Shown: piece after piece, positions 16,926-25,868 of the stretch
How positions within the stretch are numbered: the stretch's first letter is position 1
Layout of the letters: the number at the start of each line of letters is the position of its first letter
Source of the DNA: Paenibacillus sp. FSL H8-0537
Lineage (GTDB): Bacteria > Bacillota > Bacilli > Paenibacillales > Paenibacillaceae
Direction: 5' to 3'
Length of the DNA: 64,000 bases
NCBI RefSeq assembly: GCF_038051995.1
Contig: NZ_CP150290.1
Location: 4,020,001-4,084,000, forward strand
Translations under genes and position numbers: made by a program
The notes under the pieces: model-generated
Database searches by the model: none
The model's input: the letters and a program-made list of their open reading frames with translations, nothing else
What the model was told of the DNA's origin: nothing

Positions 16926-17723
16926 CTAATACAGTCCCGGCCTGCGGTCTTCGAAGACGGGAATTTTGCCTCGAACGGCATCAACTAGCGCCAAATCGAT
17001 TTCCGCATAAATAATCGCTTCGTCCTCCCCACCCTCGGCTATCGTTTCCCCCCACGGATCAAGCACGAGTGAATGTCCGAAAAAGCTCGTTTCGCCGCTT
17101 TGCCCAACCCGATTGCAGGCAATGACGAACATTTGATTTTCAATCGCTCTGGCGCTCAGCAGCGTTTTCCAGTGATGCAGGCGCGGATTCGGCCATTCGG
17201 CTGGAACGAATAACAGCTTGGCGCCTCCAAGCGCCAGCTTGCGAGCAAGCTCAGGGAAACGGATATCATAACAGATCATCATGCCGGCTTCCTGTCCGCC
17301 AAGCTGGAATGAGCCTAGCTTATCGCCAGCCTGCAAATATTTTTCCTCGTCCATTAACCGAAACAGATGGATTTTAGAATAATCGGCTATCGTTTCCCCT
17401 GCACGGTCGAAAGCAAAGATCGTATTGTAAACCCCATCCGCCCTGCTTTCCGCGATTGAGCCCGCAACAATATTCACTTGATGCTTGGCCGAGAAGGCTG
17501 ACAAAAACTGCTTCGTCCGCTCTCCATTCGCATCGGCCAGCGTTTCAATTTCCGTCAGCGCATAGCCCGTGTTCCACATTTCGGGAAAAACAATAACGTC
17601 CAGCTTGCGTCCACCGCTTACCGCTTTCTCCAGCATTTGCTCAAGCTTGGCAAAGTTAGCCTCTGGATTTCCAGCTTTTATATCCATTTGCAGCAGCGCA
17701 AGGTTTAATTTTTCAGTATTCAT
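16926..17723 (-). CDS. mtnU: Nitrilase-family omega-amidase of methionine salvage
   Basis: A 265-aa carbon-nitrogen hydrolase. The triad is visible: Glu in FPEMWNTGY, Lys in YSKIHLF and Cys in MICYDIRFPE. B. subtilis MtnU (YkrU) lies with the methionine salvage transaminase and is thought to hydrolyse the alpha-keto acid amide made when MtnE uses glutamine as donor; the same pairing is seen here with mtnE close by. The start is MNTEKLNLALLQ (17723) after GGAGG; the longer frame from 17795 lacks a site. A clean promoter lies at 17768-17795. Confidence 0.88.
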   Translation of the reverse strand: MNTEKLNLALLQMDIKAGNPEANFAKLEQMLEKAVSGGRKLDVIVFPEMWNTGYALTEIETLADANGERTKQFLSAFSAKHQVNIVAGSIAESRADGVYNTIFAFDRAGETIADYSKIHLFRLMDEEKYLQAGDKLGSFQLGGQEAGMMICYDIRFPELARKLALGGAKLLFVPAEWPNPRLHHWKTLLSARAIENQMFVIACNRVGQSGETSFFGHSLVLDPWGETIAEGGEDEAIIYAEIDLALVDAVRGKIPVFEDRRPGLY

Positions 17724-17767
17724 TTTCGGCGAGCCTCCTATTATGATGCAACCATTCATTTTCCCTA

Positions 17768-17795
17768 ATGATACCTTCACATGGTTCTGTGTCAA
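17768..17795 (-). promoter_or_regulatory. SigA-type promoter of mtnU
   Basis: TTGACA (complement of 17790-17795) and TATCAT (complement of 17768-17773) are separated by 16 bases, about 45 bases before the mtnU start. Confidence 0.75.
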
Positions 17796-17855
17796 GATGG
17801 GGATGATAACTCAAGTACAATTACCAAGCCATATACAGACAAGGAGCATGCCAAC

Positions 17856-18308
17856 ATGAAGCTGCAAAAATGGATAGCTGCCCTGTGCGCAGCTTGCTCA
17901 CTATTTATTTTCGCCTCCACCGGCTTTGCCCAGGAGACAGCGAAAGAGCAACCGACCGTGGGACCAGTTCAAGTTTTTGATGTAAAAGCCGGCAAGGTCG
18001 TTCTAACTGTACCGAATGACGACGACTATCAAAAGATGGCAAACAGTTGGCTGGACTCTGTAACGGGTCTTGCCCCCCAATTAACGAATGACAACACCTG
18101 TACCTATGTTTATCGCGTTCCACTTGCAAAAGCATACAACCTGAGCACGAATAATATTTCACTCCAAGTAAAAGAAGTGTTTTTATTCGTATGTGGAGGC
18201 AAAGCCCCTCAGCTGTTGGTTTTTGATGAACAGCGCAGGCCGCTGCTGCTGTTGTTTAAAGCCGACATCGCAGCTTTTATTAAAAAAGTCGGCATTCCGG
18301 CCACTTAA
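17856..18308 (+). CDS. Unknown secreted protein (150 aa)
   Basis: I do not recognise the family. The product has a Sec signal peptide (KLQKWIAALCAACSLFIF, likely cut after FA near residue 26). The mature part has about 125 aa with VGPVQVFDVKAGKVVLTVPN, two cysteines (NDNTCTYVY and FVCGGKA) that could form a disulfide, and a C-terminal hydrophobic beta-strand-like part (PLLLLFKADI). The start is at 17856, ten bases after AAGGAG. It is divergent from mtnU and lies between mtnU and mtnE on the same strand as mtnE, with a 108-base gap and a separate mtnE promoter. Whether it belongs to sulfur metabolism is unknown. Confidence 0.78.
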   Translation: MKLQKWIAALCAACSLFIFASTGFAQETAKEQPTVGPVQVFDVKAGKVVLTVPNDDDYQKMANSWLDSVTGLAPQLTNDNTCTYVYRVPLAKAYNLSTNNISLQVKEVFLFVCGGKAPQLLVFDEQRRPLLLLFKADIAAFIKKVGIPAT

Positions 18309-18330
18309 GAATCCATTCCAACTGAATCAC

Positions 18331-18360
18331 TCGACATAAATGGTTTTTGCGTGCTACAGT
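18331..18360 (+). promoter_or_regulatory. Promoter of mtnE
   Basis: TCGACA (18331-18336) and TACAGT (18355-18360) are 18 bases apart, with a TGC extended -10 element. No SAM riboswitch or T-box is visible in the 108 bases before mtnE. Confidence 0.55.
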
Positions 18361-18416
18361 AATGCTTAACGGCTTATTGTTCATGAGCAACTATTGGATG
18401 TGGAGTGTGAATAAAA

Positions 18417-19613
18417 ATGGAAACAAAGCTGGAACAGCATATCATTAAACCAGCAGATCGTATGACGGGCTTGCCCACGCAATTTTTTGCTAAATTGGTT
18501 GCTAAGGCTAATGCCCAAGTTGCCAAGGGCCGCGACGTTATTAACCTTGGACAAGGCAATCCCGATCAGCCGACTCCGCCGCACATTGTGGCAAAGCTTC
18601 AAGAAGCTGCCGCTAACCCCATGTATCACCGTTATCCGCCTTTTAGCGGCTACCCTTTTCTCAAGGAAGCCGTCGCAAAACGTTATAAGGAAGATTATAA
18701 CGTTGATATAGACCCAACCACAGAAGTCGCTATTTTGTTCGGCGGCAAAACAGGCCTGGTGGAAATTAGCCAGTGCCTGCTGAATCCCGGCGATATCTGC
18801 CTCGTGCCTGATCCGGGCTATCCCGATTATTGGTCAGGCGTGGCACTCGCTGGAGCGGATATGCACTTTATGCCGCTAACGGCGGAAAACCGCTTTTTGC
18901 CCGATTATAGGGCCATTGACGAAGCCGCGCTGGAGCGTGCCAAGCTGATGTTTATGAACTATCCGAACAATCCGACCGGAGCGGTCGCGAATCCAGAATT
19001 TTATGCCCAAACGGTTGAATTCGCCCGCCGCACAGGCGTCGTTGTCGCAAGTGATTTTGCTTATGGCGCGATTGGCTTTGATGGCGAGCGTCCAGTCAGC
19101 TTCCTCCAAACGCCGGGAGCAAAGGAAGTGGGCATCGAGTTTTATACCTTGTCCAAATCCTACAATATGGCGGGCTGGCGCGTAGGCTTTGCACTGGGCA
19201 ACTCGCAGATCATTTCTTTAATCAATCTTATGCAGGATCATTATTATTGCAGCCTGTTTGGCGGCATTCAGGAAGCGGCTGCTGAAGCGCTAACCGGTCC
19301 GCAGCAATGCGTAACGGAGCTGAACGCTACCTATGAGCGCAGACGCGAAGCTTTATTCGGCGCCCTTGACCGCATCGGCTGGAAAGCAGAGCGCCCAGGA
19401 GGCTCCTTCTTCTGCTGGCTGCCTGTTCCGGAAGGCTACACGTCTGAATCGTTCGCGGATCTCGTATTGCAGGAAGCGGATGTCGTTGTCGCGCCCGGAG
19501 TCGGCTTCGGCTCATTCGGCGAAGGGTATGTGCGGCTTGGTTTGCTTACGAGCGAAGCTCGGCTGGAGGAAGCGATTGAACGTATTGGCAAGCTTGGCAT
19601 TTTCAAAGCCTAG
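18417..19613 (+). CDS. mtnE: Methionine-salvage aminotransferase
   Basis: MtnE makes methionine from 2-keto-4-methylthiobutyrate, the last step of the salvage pathway. The 398-aa product is a class I/II PLP aminotransferase; the PLP lysine lies in LSKSYNMAGWRVG, with NYPNNPTGA, SDFAYGAIGFDG and PDPGYPDYWSG as cofactor and substrate loops. The sequence (for example VINLGQGNPDQPTP and AILFGGKTGLVE) is very close to what I recall of B. subtilis MtnE. It lies upstream of the proBAC-mtnWXB operon on the same strand, but a promoter and T-box leader separate them. Confidence 0.93.
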   Translation: METKLEQHIIKPADRMTGLPTQFFAKLVAKANAQVAKGRDVINLGQGNPDQPTPPHIVAKLQEAAANPMYHRYPPFSGYPFLKEAVAKRYKEDYNVDIDPTTEVAILFGGKTGLVEISQCLLNPGDICLVPDPGYPDYWSGVALAGADMHFMPLTAENRFLPDYRAIDEAALERAKLMFMNYPNNPTGAVANPEFYAQTVEFARRTGVVVASDFAYGAIGFDGERPVSFLQTPGAKEVGIEFYTLSKSYNMAGWRVGFALGNSQIISLINLMQDHYYCSLFGGIQEAAAEALTGPQQCVTELNATYERRREALFGALDRIGWKAERPGGSFFCWLPVPEGYTSESFADLVLQEADVVVAPGVGFGSFGEGYVRLGLLTSEARLEEAIERIGKLGIFKA

Positions 19614-19632
19614 CCGCCTGCGAATGCCTCTC

Positions 19633-19662
19633 TTTACAGCAGCCAGTCGATCATGATATGCT
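19633..19662 (+). promoter_or_regulatory. Promoter of the T-box leader of proBAC-mtnWXB
   Basis: TTTACA (19633-19638) and TATGCT (19657-19662) are 18 bases apart, with a TGA extended -10. This places the transcript start near 19669, so the leader has its own promoter after mtnE. Confidence 0.6.
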
Positions 19663-19668
19663 TACACC

Positions 19669-19925
19669 AACTGAACATGAAACGTTATGACGGGACTAGT
19701 AAGCTTGACTAGGTCGTGCCCAGAGAGTGAATTCCAGAGGCTGCAAGAATTTACCTCGACTGCTCGCTGAACCTGCCCCTGAACGGCCGATGATGAATCG
19801 GACAGCACCTCCTGTTACGAGGCCCAAGCAGGATTGTTTGCCTTAAGCGGCATACAGTCAATTAAGGTGGTACCGCGGAAGCTTATAAGACTTTCGTCCT
19901 TTACGGACGGGAGTCTTTTTTATTT
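19669..19925 (+). ncRNA. T-box leader, probably proline-specific
   Basis: The leader has the conserved AAGGTGGTACCGCGG antiterminator core (19864-19878) and a terminator that pairs AAGACT.CGTCC with GGACG.AGTCTT (19887-19917), followed by a T-run. Stem I features are visible: AGTA (about 19698), AGAGAG and GGCTGCAAGAATT. The specifier is most likely CCT at 19772-19774, after GAA in the sequence GCTGAACCTGCCCC, which reads proline and fits the genes that follow. Other CCT triplets nearby (19754, 19778) keep the exact position open. The leader should let transcription continue when tRNA-Pro is uncharged. Confidence 0.93.
19887..19925 (+). terminator. T-box intrinsic terminator
   Basis: AAGACTTTCGTCC pairs with GGACGGGAGTCTT, followed by TTTTTATTTTG. 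This is the hairpin that forms when the T-box senses charged tRNA. Confidence 0.92.
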
Positions 19926-19950
19926 TGTCAGGAAATGGGATGATGGATAA

Positions 19951-21051
19951 ATGGCGGAACGAATCATTGTAAAAATCGGCAGCAGCTCGCTAACCTCTGA
20001 GGAAGGCGGACTGAATAAGGAACGCATCGCTTATTTTGTATCTGAGCTTGCCGCGCTGCATGCAGCAGGCCGCTCGGTCATACTAGTCACCTCTGGCGCC
20101 GTAGCCGCAGGCTTTCGTCAAATAGGCTATGAGTCAAGGCCCAAAGCCGTTCACGAGAAGCAGGCGGCCGCAGCAGTTGGGCAAGCACTGCTTATGCAGG
20201 CTTATCAGGAGGCTTTTAGCCAGTTCGGCATTGGAGCGGCACAAATTTTGCTGACAAGGGCCGACTTCTCGAACCGCAAGCGAATTCAAAACGCTTTGAT
20301 GACCATTGAAGAGCTGCTCAGGCTGCGCACGATACCGATAATTAATGAGAACGATACCGTTGCAACCGATGAGCTGAAATTTGGCGATAATGACAACTTG
20401 TCGGCGCTGGTCGCAACGATGACAAAAGCCGGTCAGCTCATTATTATTACAGATATGGACGGCTTGTATACGGAAGATCCACGCAAAAATCCTTTAGCAG
20501 TCAAAATCGAGCGTGTCGACAGCATTTCCGCAGACATAATGAAGTTCGCTGGCGGTGCTGGCTCGGCAGTTGGAACGGGCGGAATGCGCTCCAAAATTGA
20601 AGCAGCCCGGATTGCCATGCGCGGCGGCGTGCCCGCTTTTATCGGGAAAGTACAGCAGCCCGGCGATCTGTCGCTTGCTACAAGCGGTTCCGGCCAAGGC
20701 ACGTATTTCGATACGGAAATGCACAGCCTGCCGATGAAGAAGCAATGGCTGGGCTTTCACTCTATGCCTCAAGGCACGATTACAGTCGATGCAGGAGCGG
20801 AGCTTGCCCTGCTTACAGGAGGCAAAAGCCTGCTCCCTGCCGGCATTATAGAAAGCAGCGGCGATTTTCATCCCGGCGATATCGTTGAAGTGCTTAGCGC
20901 GAGCGGCGATACGATAGGGCGCGGCGTCGTCAACTACGCCGCCTGGCAAACGAAAGCCGCAGCTGGACTTGGCAGCGAAGAAGTGAAGCGCAGAATTGAC
21001 GTGAACCGGATTGAAGTGATCCACCGGGATGAATGGGTTTCATTAAAATAA
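19951..21051 (+). CDS. proB: Glutamate 5-kinase
   Basis: First step of proline synthesis: phosphorylates glutamate to gamma-glutamyl phosphate. The 366-aa protein has the amino acid kinase domain (VKIGSSSLTSEEGGLN at the N-terminus, NENDTVATDELKFGDNDNLSA, TDMDGLYTEDPR) and a C-terminal PUA domain (about 280-366). It is the first gene after the proline T-box leader, 26 bases after the T-run. proA follows with a 63-base gap and proC with a further short gap. Confidence 0.97.
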   Translation: MAERIIVKIGSSSLTSEEGGLNKERIAYFVSELAALHAAGRSVILVTSGAVAAGFRQIGYESRPKAVHEKQAAAAVGQALLMQAYQEAFSQFGIGAAQILLTRADFSNRKRIQNALMTIEELLRLRTIPIINENDTVATDELKFGDNDNLSALVATMTKAGQLIIITDMDGLYTEDPRKNPLAVKIERVDSISADIMKFAGGAGSAVGTGGMRSKIEAARIAMRGGVPAFIGKVQQPGDLSLATSGSGQGTYFDTEMHSLPMKKQWLGFHSMPQGTITVDAGAELALLTGGKSLLPAGIIESSGDFHPGDIVEVLSASGDTIGRGVVNYAAWQTKAAAGLGSEEVKRRIDVNRIEVIHRDEWVSLK

Positions 21052-21114
21052 GCCTGCTATTTCATAGGTAAGGGTCCGATTGTATTTCACTATTTTATTA
21101 GGAGGAACAAATCT

Positions 21115-22365
21115 ATGACAAGCGAAGTCGTCCAAAAAGCCACATTGGCAAAACGTGCTGCAAGCATCATGAATACCGTAACGACTGATCAGAAAAATGC
21201 GGCGCTGCTAACGATCGCTGACGCTTTAATTACACATACAGCAGACATAATGGAAGCGAACAAGCTCGATTTGCAAAACGGAGAAGCAGCCGGCACTAGC
21301 CGCTCCCTCCTCGACCGTCTCGCACTTGATGAAACAAGAATTGAAGCTATTGCCCAAGCGCTCCGAGAAATCGCCCTGCTGCCTGACCCAGTCGGCGAGC
21401 TGCTGGAGCAGTTCGACCGTCCGAATGGGCTGCATATTGAAAAATCGCGTGTACCACTCGGCGTTATTGGCATCATCTATGAAGCGCGTCCGAATGTGAC
21501 GGTCGATGCGGCTGGATTGTGCCTCAAAACTAGCAACTGCGTCGTGCTCCGCGGCGGCTCGGCTGCACTTGAATCGAATCGCAAAATTATCGAGGTGCTG
21601 CGCCAGGCGCTAGAAACGACGGCTTTGCCAGCCGACGCACTCCAGCTCATTGAAGATTCGGACCGCGCATCGGTCAATGAAATGCTCAAGCTGAACGGAC
21701 TACTTGATGTCATTATTCCACGCGGCGGATCGGCGCTCATTCGCACCGTTGTTGAAAATGCCACCGTCCCAGTTATTGAAACTGGCGCAGGCATTTGCCA
21801 TACTTATATTGATGCAAGTGCAAATGCCGAAATGGCAGCAAGTATTTCCCTTAACGCAAAAGCACAGCGCCCTTCCGTGTGCAACTCCATGGAAACGCTG
21901 CTCGTTCACGAGGCTTTTGCCAGTGAATCGCTCCTCTCCCTAGCCCAGCAGTTTAAGAAGGCAAAGGTAGAGCTTCGCGGCTGCGAACGTGTGATGCCAT
22001 TCATTTCTGGCATTAAGCAAGCAACTGATGAAGATTATGCGACGGAGTATAATGATTATATTCTGAACGTGAAAATCGTTGATAGCTTGGATGAAGCTAT
22101 CGCCCACATTAGCACCTACGGGACGCAGCATTCCGAATGCATCGTGACCGAGGATGCTGGCCATGCAGCACGCTTTATGCAGGAAATTGATGCGGCCGCC
22201 GTCTATCACAATGCTTCTACCCGCTTTACGGATGGGTTTGAATTCGGCTTTGGCGCCGAAATCGGCATTAGCACGCAGAAGCTCCACGCGCGCGGGCCAA
22301 TGGGCTTGCCTGCTCTCACATCAACAAAATACCGGATTACTGGCTCAGGACAAATTCGCGGCTAA
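21115..22365 (+). CDS. proA: Glutamate-5-semialdehyde dehydrogenase
   Basis: Second step of proline synthesis: NADPH reduction of gamma-glutamyl phosphate. The 416-aa product is a complete member of the aldehyde dehydrogenase superfamily, with VIGIIYEARPNVTVDAAGLC, GGSAALESNRKI, the catalytic Cys in NAKAQRPSVCNSMET and the C-terminal HARGPMGLPALTSTKY. A good AGGAGGA site precedes it. No terminator lies between proB, proA and proC. Confidence 0.98.
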   Translation: MTSEVVQKATLAKRAASIMNTVTTDQKNAALLTIADALITHTADIMEANKLDLQNGEAAGTSRSLLDRLALDETRIEAIAQALREIALLPDPVGELLEQFDRPNGLHIEKSRVPLGVIGIIYEARPNVTVDAAGLCLKTSNCVVLRGGSAALESNRKIIEVLRQALETTALPADALQLIEDSDRASVNEMLKLNGLLDVIIPRGGSALIRTVVENATVPVIETGAGICHTYIDASANAEMAASISLNAKAQRPSVCNSMETLLVHEAFASESLLSLAQQFKKAKVELRGCERVMPFISGIKQATDEDYATEYNDYILNVKIVDSLDEAIAHISTYGTQHSECIVTEDAGHAARFMQEIDAAAVYHNASTRFTDGFEFGFGAEIGISTQKLHARGPMGLPALTSTKYRITGSGQIRG

Positions 22366-22409
22366 TTCCGCATTCCCTTTACAATTTCAAAATACTGGAG
22401 GAAACCGTT

Positions 22410-23288
22410 ATGCCAATAGATACAGACACCCAGACGAGTAATCGTATTCAGTCCCTGCAAATCGCGTTCTATGGCGCCGGCTCCATGGCTGAAGCCATCG
22501 CCCGCGGCATGATTAATCAGAAGCTAACCCAGCCGGGACGCATTGCGATGCTCAATCGGCAAAATGCCGATCGGCTCACCGAGCTCAATAGCCAGTATGG
22601 CGTTCAGACGATTTTGCAAGGCTCCTCGAACGAAGCGTTTCTGAAGGAAGCCGACATTATTTTTCTCGCGATGAAGCCTAAGGATGCGGTTGAAGCGATT
22701 GCGGGCATTAAGCCTTTTATTTCGGAGCATCAGCTTATTATTTCGGTTATTGCCGGACTATCGATTGCGTCAATTGAGCTGCTGCTTGGCCGCAAGCTGT
22801 CCATTGTCCGCACAATGCCGAACACATCCTGCACGATCGGGCTCGGCGTTACCGGCATTAGTTATTCCGCAGCGGTGACGAAGGAGCAGCAGCAGCTGGC
22901 GGAAGCTATTTTCCAATCCGTTGGCATAACCTCCGTCGTTGAGGAAAATTATCAGGACGTCATTACCGGCGTATCGGGCAGCGGCCCAGCATACGTGTAT
23001 TATTTTATGGAATCGATGATTGATGCGGCGAAGGCAATGGGCCTTAGCGAAACGGCTGCGAAGGAGCTTGTCACCCAGACGGTGCTCGGTGCTGCAGAGA
23101 TGGTACGCGCAACTGGCGAGGAGCCTGCCGAATTGAGACGCAAAGTGACATCCCCGAACGGAACGACGCAAGCAGCGCTTGAGGTGATGAGCCAGAAAGG
23201 CTTAGCCGAGACAATTGCTAGCGGCATGAAGCGTTCCGCCGAGCGCGCGGCCGAAATCGGAGCCGATATTGAGAGGAGCTTGAAATAA
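22410..23288 (+). CDS. proC: Pyrroline-5-carboxylate reductase
   Basis: Last step of proline synthesis. The 292-aa product has an N-terminal Rossmann fold (FYGAGSMAEAIARGM), RTMPNTSC and the C-terminal dimer domain with ITGVSGSGPAYVYYFMES and RRKVTSPNGTTQAALEVM. TGGAGGAAA lies before the ATG. About 15 extra residues precede the Rossmann fold. The TAA stop overlaps the ATG of mtnW by one base (TAATG), which ties proline synthesis to methionine salvage at the level of translation. Confidence 0.97.
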   Translation: MPIDTDTQTSNRIQSLQIAFYGAGSMAEAIARGMINQKLTQPGRIAMLNRQNADRLTELNSQYGVQTILQGSSNEAFLKEADIIFLAMKPKDAVEAIAGIKPFISEHQLIISVIAGLSIASIELLLGRKLSIVRTMPNTSCTIGLGVTGISYSAAVTKEQQQLAEAIFQSVGITSVVEENYQDVITGVSGSGPAYVYYFMESMIDAAKAMGLSETAAKELVTQTVLGAAEMVRATGEEPAELRRKVTSPNGTTQAALEVMSQKGLAETIASGMKRSAERAAEIGADIERSLK

Positions 23289-24508
23289 TGAGTGAATTTT
23301 GCATTGCTACCTACCGCAGCTTTGACGATAAAGCAGATTTTGATAAAAAAGCGTTATCCATCGCCGTCGGCCTGACGGTTGGAAGCTGGACCGACCTGCC
23401 GGAAGCCCGCAAATCCGAAATGGAGAAGCATCTTGGCAAAGTATTGTCCGTCGAGGTGCATGAAGGCGGAGAAGGCAATCGCTTCGCTGATATTCGCATT
23501 GCTTATCCAGATATTAATTTCAGCCGTGATATCCCTGCCCTGCTCGTTACGATTTTCGGTAAGCTGTCGATGGACGGTCGAATTAAGCTGATTGATATTG
23601 AGGTTTCACAGTCGTTCGGCTCTGCTTTCCCGGGTCCGAAGTTTGGCCTGCAGGGCGTTCGGGACCTGCTCGGCGTACAGGAGCGACCGCTGCTGATGAG
23701 CATTTTCAAATCCGTTGTCGGACATGATCTGGCCAACTTGCAGGAGCAGTTTTATAAGCAGGCGCTTGGCGGCGTGGATCTGATTAAAGATGATGAAATT
23801 TTGTTTGAAAATCCGCTGACCCCGCTGGAAAAACGCGTTGAGGCTTGTATGGAAGCTGCCGAGCGCGCCCAGCAGGAAACAGGCCAAAAGCTGCTTTATG
23901 CCGTCAATTTGACTGGTCCTACTTCGCAGCTAGCTTCTCAGGCGCGCAAAGCAATTGCCGCTGGCGCTAACGCCCTGCTCTTTAATGTGCTGGCATACGG
24001 CTACGATGTGCTGCATGAGCTTAGCAAAGACCCAACCATCAATGTCCCTATTGCTGCACATCCGGCTATGGCGGGCGCGATGTATCCTTCGCCGCACTAT
24101 GGCATTGGCGCTTCCGTGCTGCTTGGCAAGCTTATGCGCCTTGCGGGAGCTGATCTCGTGCTGTTCCCTTCTCCATACGGCTCGGTCGTCATGCCGAAGG
24201 AAGAAAATCTCGCCGTCAAGGATGCGCTCCTGGCACCATCTAGCGAACTGCTTGCCAGCTTCCCTGTTCCATCCGCAGGCATTCATCCGGGCCTTGTTCC
24301 GCTTATTTTGCGCGACTTTGGCACCGAGGTAGTCGTCAACGCGGGCGGCGGCATTCACGGCCATCCAATGGGCACTGCTGCTGGCGGACAAGCCTTCCGC
24401 CTCGCAATTGATGCGGCGATGAATGGCGTTCATCTGCGCGAAGCTGCCGCGGCTCCTGGCGGCGAAGCGCTGCAAGCTGCCATTGACGCTTGGGGGATTA
24501 AAGAATGA
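23288..24508 (+). CDS. mtnW: RuBisCO-like 2,3-diketo-5-methylthiopentyl-1-phosphate enolase
   Basis: MtnW is a RuBisCO-like protein that enolises diketo-methylthiopentyl phosphate in methionine salvage. The 406-aa product shows the RuBisCO fold with PGPKFGLQGVRDLLGV, the loop NLTGPTSQLASQARKAIAAG and the phosphate-binding NAGGGIHGHPMGTAAGGQAF; it lacks the true RuBisCO loop-6 pattern. Start overlaps the proC stop; its own stop overlaps mtnX (ATGA). mtnD, mtnA and mtnK are not in the window. Confidence 0.96.
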   Translation: MSEFCIATYRSFDDKADFDKKALSIAVGLTVGSWTDLPEARKSEMEKHLGKVLSVEVHEGGEGNRFADIRIAYPDINFSRDIPALLVTIFGKLSMDGRIKLIDIEVSQSFGSAFPGPKFGLQGVRDLLGVQERPLLMSIFKSVVGHDLANLQEQFYKQALGGVDLIKDDEILFENPLTPLEKRVEACMEAAERAQQETGQKLLYAVNLTGPTSQLASQARKAIAAGANALLFNVLAYGYDVLHELSKDPTINVPIAAHPAMAGAMYPSPHYGIGASVLLGKLMRLAGADLVLFPSPYGSVVMPKEENLAVKDALLAPSSELLASFPVPSAGIHPGLVPLILRDFGTEVVVNAGGGIHGHPMGTAAGGQAFRLAIDAAMNGVHLREAAAAPGGEALQAAIDAWGIKE

Positions 24509-25176
24509 CAGCATCAAAAAAACGCATTATTTTCTGCGATTTCGACGGAACGATTACGATAAACGATAATATTATTGCGATTATCCGCCATTTTAACCCG
24601 CCAGGCTGGGAGCCCATTGTGGAGCAGACGATTTCGCAGCAAATTTCGATCCGTGAAGGGGTGGGCCAGCTGTTCCGCCTCCTCCCTTCCTCGATAATGA
24701 GCGAGGTTGTTCATTTCGGCATTACGAATGCGCGCATTCGCGAAGGCTTTGGCGAGCTCCTCTCCTACTGCCGGAAAAATGATATTGAATTTTACGTAAC
24801 AAGCGGCGGCATTGACTTTTTCGTCTATCCGGTGCTTGAGCCCTTCGATATTCCGCAGGATCATATTTATTGCAATGGCCACGATTTTAGCGGCCCTAAT
24901 ATTGAAATTACATGGCCGCATCCTTGTGACGGACAGTGCAGCAACGCATGCGGCATGTGCAAAACGACCATTATGCGACGTTTCCCCGCTGAGCAATATG
25001 AACGTATTGTCATTGGCGACAGCGTGACGGACTTTGAAGGCGCAAAGCTGGCGGATACGGTATTTTCCCGCTCGCACCTGACGACGAGATGCCAAGAGCT
25101 TGGCCTGCCTCATTCCGAATATGAGACGTTCCATGATATTATTCGCGTGCTTGACAAGGGAAAGGATGAATCGTAA
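24505..25176 (+). CDS. mtnX: 2-hydroxy-3-keto-5-methylthiopentenyl-1-phosphate phosphatase
   Basis: A 223-aa HAD phosphatase acting after MtnW in methionine salvage. HAD motif I is FCDFDGTITIND at the N-terminus, motif II VTSGG and motif III/IV VIGDSVTDFEGAKLAD. A Cys-rich insert (CDGQCSNACGMCK) sits in the cap region. It overlaps mtnW by four bases and mtnB by one base. Confidence 0.95.
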   Translation: MTASKKRIIFCDFDGTITINDNIIAIIRHFNPPGWEPIVEQTISQQISIREGVGQLFRLLPSSIMSEVVHFGITNARIREGFGELLSYCRKNDIEFYVTSGGIDFFVYPVLEPFDIPQDHIYCNGHDFSGPNIEITWPHPCDGQCSNACGMCKTTIMRRFPAEQYERIVIGDSVTDFEGAKLADTVFSRSHLTTRCQELGLPHSEYETFHDIIRVLDKGKDES

Positions 25177-25826
25177 TGACATTTGAGCAAATTACAACGG
25201 AGCAGAAGCAGAAAGCGCTGGCTGATCTGCGTGAAGTGAAGGAACTGTTCGCCTCGCGCGGCTGGTTCCCTGGCACGAGCGGCAATCTGTCGGTACGCGT
25301 CGGCGATTTCGACCCCGAGCAGTTCCATTTTGCCATTACGGCAAGCGGCAAGGATAAAACGGTTCATACACCGGAAGACTACTTATTCGTCGATAAAGAA
25401 GGCAAAGCTGTCGAAGCGACGAAGCTGAAGCCTTCAGCGGAAACGCTGATCCACTGCGAAATTTATCGCCAGACGGGCGCAGGCGCTATTTTTCATGTGC
25501 ATACCGTCTTTAACAGCGTCATATCGGAATGGTTCTGGGATCGCAAATCCGTGCCAGTCGATGGTGTCGAGCTGATTAAGGCGTTCAATATTTGGGACGA
25601 GGAAGCACATATCGACATTCCGATCGTGTCCAACTTCGCCAACATACCGCAAATCGTTCCCGAGGTGACTCAGCGCCTGCAGCCGGAAATTCCCGGCATT
25701 TTGCTGCGCAAGCATGGCATTTACGCCTGGGGAGCAAATCCGTTTGAAGCGAAGCGCCATTTGGAGGCGTTTGAGTTCATATTTGAATATGTATATCGCT
25801 GGGAGCTGTTGAACGGCCGCAAATAA
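25176..25826 (+). CDS. mtnB: Methylthioribulose-1-phosphate dehydratase
   Basis: A 216-aa class II aldolase-family zinc enzyme that dehydrates methylthioribulose-1-phosphate. Zinc ligands are visible as HVHTVFN and a later His in EAKRHLEAFEF; the substrate loop is GNLSVRVGD. It ends the coupled mtnWXB set and is followed by a strong terminator at 25869. In the pathway MtnB acts before MtnW. Confidence 0.95.
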   Translation: MTFEQITTEQKQKALADLREVKELFASRGWFPGTSGNLSVRVGDFDPEQFHFAITASGKDKTVHTPEDYLFVDKEGKAVEATKLKPSAETLIHCEIYRQTGAGAIFHVHTVFNSVISEWFWDRKSVPVDGVELIKAFNIWDEEAHIDIPIVSNFANIPQIVPEVTQRLQPEIPGILLRKHGIYAWGANPFEAKRHLEAFEFIFEYVYRWELLNGRK

Positions 25827-25868
25827 TGTGCCGCTTCAATCGCAAACTATATAAAGATTAAGACGAAT

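Noticed and set aside
18309..18416. SAM riboswitch before mtnE
   Set aside because: None of the S-box landmarks (such as CTTATCAAGAG near a GG-rich P1) is present, and 108 bases are too few after the upstream gene.
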